Part shown: piece after piece, positions 1 through 5,336 of the stretch | How positions within the stretch are numbered: the first letter of the stretch is position 1 | Layout of the letters: every line of letters begins with the position of its first letter | DNA from: an uncultured Corynebacterium sp. | GTDB taxonomy: Bacteria; Actinomycetota; Actinomycetes; Mycobacteriales; Mycobacteriaceae | Direction of reading: 5' to 3' | NCBI GenBank assembly: GCA_915275065.1 | Contig: CAJZGD010000180.1 | Span: forward strand, 1-5,357 | DNA length: 5,357 nt | Program-made: the position numbers and the translations under genes | The notes under the pieces: model-generated | What the model saw: the letters and a program-made list of their open reading frames with translations, nothing else | Database searches by the model: none | Told to the model about the DNA's origin: nothing

Positions 1-305
1 GCCACCGGCGCGGCGGGTGCCGCTTGGGGAGCCGCTGGGGCTTCCTCCTCATTATCGACGGGGGCGGTGGTTTCAATCTCATCCTGGTTTTTGAGCAACA
101 CTGGGGCATGCCCCTGGTAGCTGCGGTTGAAATACAGCCATCCGATAGTACCCAAGGCCGCCACGAGTAGAACCATCAGCACCACCATGACGATACTGAG
201 GGCCCTATTCCTATTTGCGGCAACCATAATCACTGGTTGTTGCGGGGGTTGGGGTGCGGGCCCGAATGGTTGGGAATTATTGGGTGATTGATAATAATTA
301 CTCAT
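1..305 (-). CDS. Single-pass membrane protein, N-terminal part (cut by window edge)
   Basis: This minus-strand reading frame begins with ATG at 305-303 and stays open to the window edge, giving 101 complete codons and no stop. The N-terminal 30 residues are rich in Pro, Gln and Asn (SNYYQSPNNSQPFGPAPQPP). The motif NRNR at 31-34 precedes a strong hydrophobic segment at about 36-59 (ALSIVMVVLMVLLVAALGTI followed by GWLYF). After the membrane comes an acidic, then Ala/Pro-rich stretch (EEEAPAAPQAAPAAP, 86-100) typical of an extracytoplasmic stalk. The basic residues before the segment suggest an N-in, C-out topology. The gene lies 17 bases downstream of the stop of the preceding minus-strand membrane-protein gene, so the two are probably cotranscribed. 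The ribosome-binding site is weak (GAG about 8 bases before ATG). Its functional domain would lie beyond the edge, and I do not recognise the family. Confidence 0.8.
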   Translation of the reverse strand, partial: MSNYYQSPNNSQPFGPAPQPPQQPVIMVAANRNRALSIVMVVLMVLLVAALGTIGWLYFNRSYQGHAPVLLKNQDEIETTAPVDNEEEAPAAPQAAPAAPV

Positions 306-322
306 TGGTGTATCTCGTTTCA

Positions 323-964
323 TCAACAGGGTGACGTGAAGTCGCCGTTATTATTCATGGTGCGGGGGTTTCCGCCGATGCTGGCGGCGGCACGGCACAG
401 CCTATCGGTGTCAAAACCGTAGTCAATAACAATGCCGTATACGTCATTACCGTCGACGGATGCTCGCAGTGAGGAGCAGGCGCCGGGTTGCAGGAGTTGG
501 GCACCGGGGTTGGCGGTGAGCACGTTTCTGGCTTCCGCGGCGATGTCTTGGCCACTATCAACGATGGAGTGGATGATGAGCACACCGCGGCCATCGCAGG
601 GAATGGTGGCGCCGCCTAGTTGGGGAGAAGTTTGGGGTTCCGGGACTGCGGTTTCCGTGACAGTGACGGTGGGGTTGCCGCTGCGGGCGGCATAGGGGAC
701 GTTATTTCCAGCGCTGGTAGCAGTCACGGGGGTAGTTGTGGCCATGCCACCAAGCGCAGTCATAGTGTGGGTAACGCGCTGGTAAATAATGAAGCCAGCC
801 GCACCAATTCCGCCGAACAGGAGGACACCGCTGATGATGATAGCGATGATCAGCCCCCAATTACGACGTTGTTTGGGCATTATCATGTCTTGCTTATCGA
901 CGCCCAAGATTGCCGATGTGGTCGTGGGGGAATCATCGCCGCGGTTGGGGTGCCAAGAGGTCAT
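323..964 (-). CDS. Membrane-anchored protein with four-cysteine extracytoplasmic domain
   Basis: This encodes 213 residues from ATG at 964. A TTG at 979 extends the frame by five codons, but the GGAAAGAAG just upstream makes a good Shine-Dalgarno for the ATG and is consumed as coding by the TTG start, so I prefer ATG. The cytoplasmic N-terminus (1-36) contains a Thr/Ser cluster, SPTTTSAIL (12-20), and a basic KQRRNW before the membrane segment at about 37-61. A Thr/Ala/Pro-rich stalk (about 66-120) leads to a compact C-terminal domain starting IPCDGRGVLIIHSIVDSG. Its four cysteines (C123, C163, C190, C213) probably form two disulfides outside the cell. From memory, similar CDGRGV...PGACSSLRASVDG modules occur at the C-termini of corynebacterial Ser/Thr kinases and secreted proteins, but I cannot verify this. 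It is transcribed divergently from the kinase gene and shares its control region. The function is unknown; a ligand-binding or kinase-partner role is inference. Confidence 0.85.
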   Translation of the reverse strand: MTSWHPNRGDDSPTTTSAILGVDKQDMIMPKQRRNWGLIIAIIISGVLLFGGIGAAGFIIYQRVTHTMTALGGMATTTPVTATSAGNNVPYAARSGNPTVTVTETAVPEPQTSPQLGGATIPCDGRGVLIIHSIVDSGQDIAAEARNVLTANPGAQLLQPGACSSLRASVDGNDVYGIVIDYGFDTDRLCRAAASIGGNPRTMNNNGDFTSPC

Positions 965-1015
965 GATACTTCTTTCCAAAAGTAGGTGATAAGGTGCAGT
1001 AATGATTCAAACATT

Positions 1016-1021
1016 AGTATA
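1016..1021 (-). promoter_or_regulatory. Candidate -10 box for the minus-strand membrane-protein genes
   Basis: On the minus strand this reads TATACT, five of six matches to TATAAT, within TTTATACTAATG. Transcription would start near 1009, giving a leader of roughly 45 bases to the ATG at 964. No convincing -35 box is visible, which is common in corynebacteria. The same bases read on the plus strand as TAGTATAAA, another -10-like sequence, so divergent promoters could overlap here. The call rests on sequence similarity alone. Confidence 0.4.
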
Positions 1022-1042
1022 AACTTTGGGTTTTGAGCAGGG

Positions 1043-1048
1043 TATGTT
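1043..1048 (+). promoter_or_regulatory. Candidate -10 box for the kinase gene
   Basis: TATGTT (four of six matches to TATAAT) is preceded by GGG, and start of transcription would fall near 1055, inside the 16-bp palindrome at 1051-1066. TAGTAT/TATAAA at 1015-1023 is the alternative; it would give a leader of about 65 bases that carries the palindrome. No clear -35 box is seen for either, so the choice between them is uncertain. Confidence 0.25.
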
Positions 1049-1050
1049 TT

Positions 1051-1066
1051 TGGGGAACGTTCCCCA
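1051..1066. promoter_or_regulatory. Perfect 16-bp palindrome, probable operator
   Basis: TGGGGAACGTTCCCCA is a perfect inverted repeat with no spacer and a central CG, lying between the divergent membrane-protein and kinase genes. Palindromes of this length and with a central CG are typical of LacI-family operators; the TGGGAGCGCTCCCA box of actinobacterial CebR/CelR regulators has the same design. The regulator is not identifiable from this window. The site is 30 bases before the kinase ATG and about 40-55 bases upstream of the inferred minus-strand start, so it could control both directions. It is not followed by a T-tract, so a terminator is unlikely. Confidence 0.6.
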
Positions 1067-1095
1067 CGGCTCTTAGCTGTTAAAGATCGGAGAAC

Positions 1096-2475
1096 ATGGT
1101 GCAAGACGACAATTTTGCACACCTGGTGAAACAGGACTTTGAGGTTTTAGAGACCATTGGCGCAGGTGGCATGGGGGTTGTTTATAAGGCGAAGGACGCC
1201 AACCTGGAAAAAATTGTGGCGATTAAGGCCTTGCCCTCCCATCTTTCGGGGTTAGATTTGGCTACCCGGTTCAAAAAGGAAATGCAAAATCTAGCGAAAC
1301 TGCGGCATCAGGCGATCGTACAAGTGCATTCTGGGCGTTCTTTGCCCAATGGGCAGTTGTATTACGTCATGGATTATGTGGAGGGCACAGATCTGGCGCA
1401 TCTTATTGCCCAACGGCAACAGCAGAATAGGCCGTTTACCGTCGAAGAGACGGTGGAGTTATTACAGCCTATTGCGGAAGCGTTGGATTATTTGCATTAT
1501 GAGGCGAATCCCCGGATTATTCACCGGGATATTAAGCCGGCGAATATTTTAGTTCCATCAGACAGCGATTCCCCGTCGAAAAGCTTATTGACGGATTTTG
1601 GGATTAGTTTGTCGACGGATATGACAAGTTATTCTGACCTGAGTTTGCAGTTGGGAACGCCGAATTATGTGCCGCCGGAGTTTTATCAACCCACCTCGGC
1701 ACCGAGCGAATCCGGGGATAATTACGCATTGGCGCTAATTGCGTATGAGATGCTGTCGTTGGATAAGGTGCGGAACACGATGAGCACCACGGGGTGGCAA
1801 ACAACAAATAGGGCAATTCCGAACATACGATCTACCATGCCTGCGGGGTTACGGCTGATGGGACGGCCGCTTCAACGGGTGTTTGCGCGGGCGTTGGATA
1901 CGATACCAGCACGGCGGTACCGGAAGGCAACGGATTTCATTAGAGCCTTGCAGTCCGCGGATCCGCGGCGGTATCGGATGCGGGTGGGAATCTGGGGTAC
2001 GACCGCGGCTGTCATAGCGGTGGCGTTGGTGGTGGGAACGGTGATGTTGCATCACCCCACCGATACAAATCGGCAGACACCCCAAAGTTCGACAACGTGG
2101 CCGGAAGAACAGGCGCAGATAGCCAAGGTGTTTCCCGAGTTATTGCCCACCGGCCCGGATGATACTGGATGGGATGGCATGAAATGCCAGGCGGTGGCGA
2201 ATAGTCAGCGTTTGGGGTTGGATTGCGCAAACTACCGGCAGCGGGTGTGGGTGTACCGATATAATTCACAGGAGGATCGGGATGCCATGGCGAATTTTTC
2301 TCATAACGATAACCGATGGGTGTTGAACGGCGTAAAGTGCAATGCTGAGGTGCTGTTATCCGACAGTGGTGATGAGGCGTTATTGCTTCCGAAGGAAGAT
2401 TTGTCCGAGTTTGCAATTTCGGTGCAGGCGCGGGACGCCAAGCGAACGTTGGAGAAGCTACCAATATGCACATAG
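1096..2475 (+). CDS. Transmembrane serine/threonine protein kinase (PknB-like catalytic domain, no PASTA repeats)
   Basis: This 459-residue protein has a complete Hanks-type kinase domain at about 13-288. It shows the glycine loop IGAGGMGVVYK (21-31), VAIK with catalytic K44, helix-C Glu E62 (RFKKEMQN), HRDIKPAN (143-150, catalytic D145, RD-type) and DFG (168-170). It also has a Ser/Thr-rich activation loop, GTPNYVPPE (187-195) in place of the usual APE, and the Asp-Tyr-Ala-Leu subdomain IX (D208). RRYRMR then leads into a membrane helix at about 298-318. The C-terminal 140 residues are extracytoplasmic and carry four cysteines (C364, C376, C415, C458). It should phosphorylate Ser/Thr in cytoplasmic proteins upon an outside cue. 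It lacks PASTA repeats and the PknG rubredoxin/TPR layout, so it is an accessory kinase rather than PknB or PknG. GGAG lies only 3 bases before ATG 1096 but 6 before GTG 1099, so the start could be either. The next gene is translationally close. Confidence 0.95.
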   Translation: MVQDDNFAHLVKQDFEVLETIGAGGMGVVYKAKDANLEKIVAIKALPSHLSGLDLATRFKKEMQNLAKLRHQAIVQVHSGRSLPNGQLYYVMDYVEGTDLAHLIAQRQQQNRPFTVEETVELLQPIAEALDYLHYEANPRIIHRDIKPANILVPSDSDSPSKSLLTDFGISLSTDMTSYSDLSLQLGTPNYVPPEFYQPTSAPSESGDNYALALIAYEMLSLDKVRNTMSTTGWQTTNRAIPNIRSTMPAGLRLMGRPLQRVFARALDTIPARRYRKATDFIRALQSADPRRYRMRVGIWGTTAAVIAVALVVGTVMLHHPTDTNRQTPQSSTTWPEEQAQIAKVFPELLPTGPDDTGWDGMKCQAVANSQRLGLDCANYRQRVWVYRYNSQEDRDAMANFSHNDNRWVLNGVKCNAEVLLSDSGDEALLLPKEDLSEFAISVQARDAKRTLEKLPICT

Positions 2476-2480
2476 GAGGA
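2474..2480 (+). promoter_or_regulatory. Strong ribosome-binding site overlapping the kinase stop codon
   Basis: AGGAGGA begins inside the TAG stop of the kinase gene and lies 8 bases before the ATG at 2489. It fixes the start of the FHA/wHTH gene at 2489, although the frame is open further upstream from 2342. It indicates cotranscription and probable translational coupling of kinase and FHA protein. Confidence 0.85.
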
Positions 2481-2488
2481 GATTAACC

Positions 2489-3133
2489 ATGCCGGCATCA
2501 CATCGGGATGAGCTCATTATTAGCGTCGCCACGAACCATAGGCAGGTGTTTCGTTCGAGCCAGGACATATATGTGGGCCGCGAGGGGAATGTGCGGATTG
2601 GAGCCGATGATGTAAACCTGCACCGGATCATGTTTGTGGTCTGGCATAATGGCTCAACCTGGATGATTAGAAATAGAAGCAGTTATCTTCCACTTACAAT
2701 CACCCCGAAACTGCAGCGTTCCCAGGCGGTCATCACCATGGGGCCGGGTTCGGTAGCGTCGCTACCACCAGGTGAAAGCCGGGTCACGTTTTCCACGCAG
2801 ACCCGAAGCTATATGGTGATGGTTTTCATTCCGACATACGGGAGTGGCCCGTCAAGATTGCGGACAGTGTCTGGGGATTTAACGGTGCTACCGCAGCGGT
2901 TTAATGAGGAGCAGGAGCAGCTGCTGAAGATCCTGGCCAAGTTTCAGCATGAAACCAAGGATGTGCCCCCGGTCAAGAAGATCGCCGCGACTTTGGGGTG
3001 GACGGATAAGAAGACCAATCAGAAGATCGAACGGCTCGCCAAGAGCCTTGCCACGCAGGGTGAGCGGTTGTTTAAACCGTATCGGCAGTGTGTGGCGGAG
3101 TACGCGGAGCGCACCGGTTGGCATAACCGGTGA
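2489..3133 (+). CDS. FHA-like domain protein with C-terminal winged-helix DNA-binding domain
   Basis: This encodes 214 residues and has no signal peptide or membrane segment, so it is cytoplasmic. Residues about 8-115 resemble an FHA (phosphothreonine-reading) domain. Its start is DIYVGRE with G30-R31, followed by the strand pair and loop IGADDVNLHRIMFVV, then WMIRNRSSYLPLTI (58-71) and the late strands SRVTFSTQTRSYMVMVF. The usual Ser-Arg-x-His loop is altered to N43-L44-H45-R46. Residues about 132-195 resemble a winged helix-turn-helix: FNEEQEQLLKILAKF, then VPPVKKIAATLGWTDKKTNQ as the likely HTH, then an acidic/basic helix. The ending (CVAEYAERTG) resembles that of actinobacterial FHA-HTH proteins known to me. 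Encoded directly behind the kinase with a strong ribosome-binding site, it is probably the kinase's substrate or reader, converting phosphorylation into DNA binding. This pairing is inference; the domain calls come from motif reading and are fairly good for the HTH, weaker for FHA. Confidence 0.85.
   Translation: MPASHRDELIISVATNHRQVFRSSQDIYVGREGNVRIGADDVNLHRIMFVVWHNGSTWMIRNRSSYLPLTITPKLQRSQAVITMGPGSVASLPPGESRVTFSTQTRSYMVMVFIPTYGSGPSRLRTVSGDLTVLPQRFNEEQEQLLKILAKFQHETKDVPPVKKIAATLGWTDKKTNQKIERLAKSLATQGERLFKPYRQCVAEYAERTGWHNR
3112..3132. repeat. 8-bp perfect inverted repeat across the end of the FHA/wHTH gene
   Basis: CACCGGTT (3112-3119) and AACCGGTG (3125-3132) are separated by GGCAT. The right arm covers the first two bases of the TGA stop. 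The repeat ends 12 bases before the AGTAGTATT element of the next promoter, placing it in the -35 region. No T-tract follows, so a classical terminator is unlikely; an operator or an RNA hairpin shielding the stop region is possible. It may be incidental to coding sequence. Confidence 0.45.
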
Positions 3134-3144
3134 TGCTAAAAACT

Positions 3145-3161
3145 AGTAGTATTATCCCCCA
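3145..3161 (+). promoter_or_regulatory. Candidate leaderless promoter of first EIIA-fusion gene
   Basis: AGTAGTATT is followed by seven bases and then ATG. The -10-like TAGTAT (3147-3152) ends 8 bases before the start codon, so transcription should begin at or next to the A of ATG. No Shine-Dalgarno is present in the 27-base gap after the FHA gene; the ATG is preceded by CCCCC. The same nine bases stand at the same place before the paralogous gene, which supports a functional element. No clear -35 box is seen. Confidence 0.55.
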
Positions 3162-4168
3162 TGAATGAAAGCTTTGTGTTGGGCCACATCATGTCGCGGA
3201 ATAGTGACCCAGAAACGGTGGAACGAGCAGTAGCAGAGTATCAAAGCACGCCGAATCTTACCAATTTTTGCACATTGCTGTTCATTCCCCCGGCAGATCT
3301 GCCGGACACGGTGCTTGACGACGTACCGGGGCGGTTTACCGAGCTCACCCAGCTCTTGGTGGATTCGGAGCAGACGGCGACGTTTCTGCGAGATCACGCC
3401 TCCCAGGGTTTCCCGTTTACCTTATCCACGTGGCAACTCCAGTATTGGACTGGGGTGCTTAGAGTGTGCCATGGGATTTACCAGACGAACATACCGTGGG
3501 TGTTAGCCGGCTATCAATTGCAGATCCTGGGCCTAGTGGGCCGGGGGAAACGCAATGAGGCCCGGGAGTTATTCCAGCAATTATCCGCGGCGCAGGAAGA
3601 ATACGGCGCCGAGGTGGTGCGGTTAGAGGAATTAGACCACTATATTCGCCATGCGGAAACCGTCGATAAGCAGGCGCATCGAGCGTCGAACGCGGTTATT
3701 ATTTATTCGCCGTTTACCGGACGTCTGGTGCCGTTATCGCAGGTGTCGGAGTCGTTTGCGGAGAAATATGCGGGCAAGGGCTATGCAATCTACCCCAGTG
3801 AGGGCACGTTGCAGTCACCGGCGGCGGGGACGATTACCGCGATTACATCGCATGGTGGGGCGTATCGGTTGAAAACCGTGGACCCGCTGGGGGCGGATGT
3901 GGAGGTGCTCATCCATATTAGTGCCCACCCGTGGGAGCTCAATAACGATTATTTTCAGGTGGCGGTGCGCGATGGGGCGCAGGTGACCGCCAAACAACCC
4001 CTCTGCGAGTTTGATATGGAGGCCATGACCAGCAACGATAGCCATAACAGTAGCTCACCGGTGGTGATTAAGCATTATGCGGGCAGTGGCACTATCCGGC
4101 CCATCCCTAGTTTTAGTTCGACGAAACAGATTAATGCCGGCGACCCGCTTATCATGATAACCACGTAA
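3161..4168 (+). CDS. Unknown helical domain fused to PTS EIIA-glucose-type domain (paralogue 1)
   Basis: This 335-residue protein is cytoplasmic, with no signal or membrane segment. Residues 1-165 form an unrecognised, probably helical domain with conserved spots NFCTLLFIPPADLP, ELTQLL and GFPF; a late stretch (NEARELFQQLSAAQEEYG) is faintly TPR-like. Residues about 179-335 match the EIIA-Glc (crr-type) fold. The order is IYSPFTGRLVPLSQV, GKGYAIYPSEG, SPAAGTITAI, VEVLIHI, GAQVTAKQPLCEFD, SSPVVI and INAGDPLIMI. H252 corresponds to the phosphorylated H90 of E. coli EIIA-Glc. The H75 position is G233, although H231 is nearby, and the HPr-contacting D94 is H256. It probably accepts phosphate poorly or only in a regulatory way. 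The start is supported because the paralogue aligns from its first Met; a later Met (residue 11) would break that alignment. No EIIB or EIIC domain is present, unlike in typical glucose permeases. The specific function is unknown. Confidence 0.9.
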   Translation: MNESFVLGHIMSRNSDPETVERAVAEYQSTPNLTNFCTLLFIPPADLPDTVLDDVPGRFTELTQLLVDSEQTATFLRDHASQGFPFTLSTWQLQYWTGVLRVCHGIYQTNIPWVLAGYQLQILGLVGRGKRNEARELFQQLSAAQEEYGAEVVRLEELDHYIRHAETVDKQAHRASNAVIIYSPFTGRLVPLSQVSESFAEKYAGKGYAIYPSEGTLQSPAAGTITAITSHGGAYRLKTVDPLGADVEVLIHISAHPWELNNDYFQVAVRDGAQVTAKQPLCEFDMEAMTSNDSHNSSSPVVIKHYAGSGTIRPIPSFSSTKQINAGDPLIMITT

Positions 4169-4217
4169 TCGGTTAACATAACTTCTAGGTCAATCACGGC
4201 TTCTACTAAGGACGACA

Positions 4218-4233
4218 AGTAGTATTGGACCCA
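4218..4233 (+). promoter_or_regulatory. Candidate leaderless promoter of second EIIA-fusion gene
   Basis: AGTAGTATT (4218-4226) recurs here, with GGACCC between it and the ATG at 4233. TAGTAT (4220-4225) ends 7 bases before the start codon, predicting a transcript beginning at the ATG. An AAGGA at 4208-4212 is 20 bases upstream, too far to serve as a ribosome-binding site. The rest of the 64-base gap (4169-4232) holds a GGTTAAC sequence and two CTTCTA copies 18 bases apart, but no terminator. Confidence 0.55.
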
Positions 4234-5303
4234 TGCGTGAAATCTTCGTTCTCAATCACGTTGCATCGAGCGCAACTAACCCCCGGAAGGTTGCTCAAGC
4301 GTTGGCGGACTATGAGCAGTCGCCAAGTTTGACGCATTTTTGCGTGCTGCTCTTTATCGACCCCCGTGACCTACCCGCAAAGTTTTTTCAGGATGCCCCG
4401 GGGAAGTATTCGGAGCTCACCCAGCTGCTCACCAACCGTTCGAAGGCCTCAAAGTTTTTAGAGAACCGACTGAAAAATGGGTTCCCGTTTAACCTCACCG
4501 CCATGCAATTGTTGTACTGGGTGGGGGTTATTCGTGTCACTCATGCCATGTACCGATCGGACATACCCGGGGTGCTTTTGGGGTATCAGCACCAGGTGAT
4601 GGGGCTGGCCGGCTGTGGGGAGTTGGCGCACGCACGGCAGCTGTTTCACCATCTTGTGGCGGTGCAGGACGCCTATGGCATCGAGGTGGCGAAGGTGGAT
4701 GTGTTGCAGCAGCATTTCGCCGAGTTCGATAATCACGCCCAACACCCAAGCGACGCCCCAGCCGCAGAGACGCCCCCACCAGCACCCCCCGCGGAGGGCC
4801 TGGTGGTGTATTCCCCGTTCAGCGGCAGGCTGGTGCCCCTATCGCACGTGTCGGATAATAATTTCGCCCGCGGCCTGGTGGGCAAGGGCTACGCGGTAGA
4901 GCCGAACGAGGGCCGCCTGTATGCGCCCGTGACCGGCACGGTGGTGGCCATTAATTCGTTTGGGTATGCATACACGATCAAGGCACTCAACCCCGCTGGT
5001 ACTGGGGGCGCGGAGGCCGGCCCGGAGGTCACGATCCTCATCCATATTGGTATTAAAACGTGGAAGTTAAGCAGTAAGCATTTCCGGGTTGCGGTGGGCG
5101 TGGGCGAGCAGGTCACCGCGGGGGATCTGCTGTGCGAATTCGACTTGGATGCCATTAATAATGCTGGTGGTGGGGATATTTCTTCGCCGGTGGTCATCAC
5201 TAATTATCGGGCGTCCCGGTCGTTCAAGCCGGCACCCAAGGTATCGCTGCCGGGGCATATTAATGCGGGCGACCCGCTCATGATTATCCCCCGCAACCCA
5301 TGA
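4233..5303 (+). CDS. Unknown helical domain fused to PTS EIIA-glucose-type domain (paralogue 2)
   Basis: This 356-residue cytoplasmic paralogue of the upstream gene aligns without gaps over the N-terminal domain; by my count 57 of the first 120 residues are identical. Shared landmarks are FVLNH, HFCVLLFIDPRDLP, YSELTQLL, GFPFNLTAMQLLYWVGV and IPGVLLGYQ. A Pro/Ala-rich linker (about 168-188) joins it to an EIIA-Glc-type domain at about 189-356. That domain contains VVYSPFSGRLVPLSHVSDNN, GKGYAVEPNEG, APVTGTVVAI, ILIHIGIKTW, GDLLCEFDLDAI, SSPVVITNY and INAGDPLMII. H271 matches the phosphorylated H90 of E. coli EIIA-Glc. The H75 position is Y245 and the D94 position is K275, whereas D208 keeps the D38 position. 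An insertion of about 11 residues (GTGGAEAGPE region, 256-265) precedes the phospho-His strand. The gene probably arose by tandem duplication; divergence of linker and insertion suggests different partners or signals. The EIIA call is strong, the role unknown. Confidence 0.92.
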   Translation: MREIFVLNHVASSATNPRKVAQALADYEQSPSLTHFCVLLFIDPRDLPAKFFQDAPGKYSELTQLLTNRSKASKFLENRLKNGFPFNLTAMQLLYWVGVIRVTHAMYRSDIPGVLLGYQHQVMGLAGCGELAHARQLFHHLVAVQDAYGIEVAKVDVLQQHFAEFDNHAQHPSDAPAAETPPPAPPAEGLVVYSPFSGRLVPLSHVSDNNFARGLVGKGYAVEPNEGRLYAPVTGTVVAINSFGYAYTIKALNPAGTGGAEAGPEVTILIHIGIKTWKLSSKHFRVAVGVGEQVTAGDLLCEFDLDAINNAGGGDISSPVVITNYRASRSFKPAPKVSLPGHINAGDPLMIIPRNP

Positions 5304-5336
5304 CATTCTGCCTCCCCTAGAATGCGGGGTGACATG
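5304..5336 (+). promoter_or_regulatory. Possible promoter at the right edge
   Basis: TAGAAT (5318-5323) fits the corynebacterial TANAAT -10 consensus and is followed 10 bases later by ATG at 5334. Only eight codons of that frame are visible (MGVMGGPH), so the gene cannot be confirmed. The same stretch has a 6-bp inverted repeat, CATTCT (5304-5309) and AGAATG (5319-5324) with a 9-base loop, directly after the stop of the preceding gene. No T-tract follows it, so it is a poor terminator. Confidence 0.25.

Noticed and set aside
965..979. TTG start five codons upstream for the four-cysteine membrane protein
   Set aside because: The extra codons are formed by the ribosome-binding site GGAAAGAAG of the ATG at 964.
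620..985. Plus-strand frame of 121 codons opposite the membrane-protein gene
   Set aside because: It lacks a recognisable domain or ribosome-binding site, and it is antisense to a gene with a clear membrane helix and cysteine pattern.
2012..2473. Minus-strand frame of 153 codons opposite the kinase ectodomain
   Set aside because: Its composition is Pro/Arg/Thr-rich and typical of a shadow frame; the opposite strand encodes the kinase ectodomain continuous with an intact catalytic domain.
2342..2488. Upstream extension of the FHA/wHTH frame overlapping the kinase C-terminus
   Set aside because: The extension is Arg/Cys-rich, reads as an out-of-frame shadow of the kinase, and a strong AGGAGGA places the start at 2489.
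5304..5324. Intrinsic terminator after the second EIIA-fusion gene
   Set aside because: The stem is 6 bp with a 9-base loop and no following T-tract, and it overlaps a better -10-like sequence.
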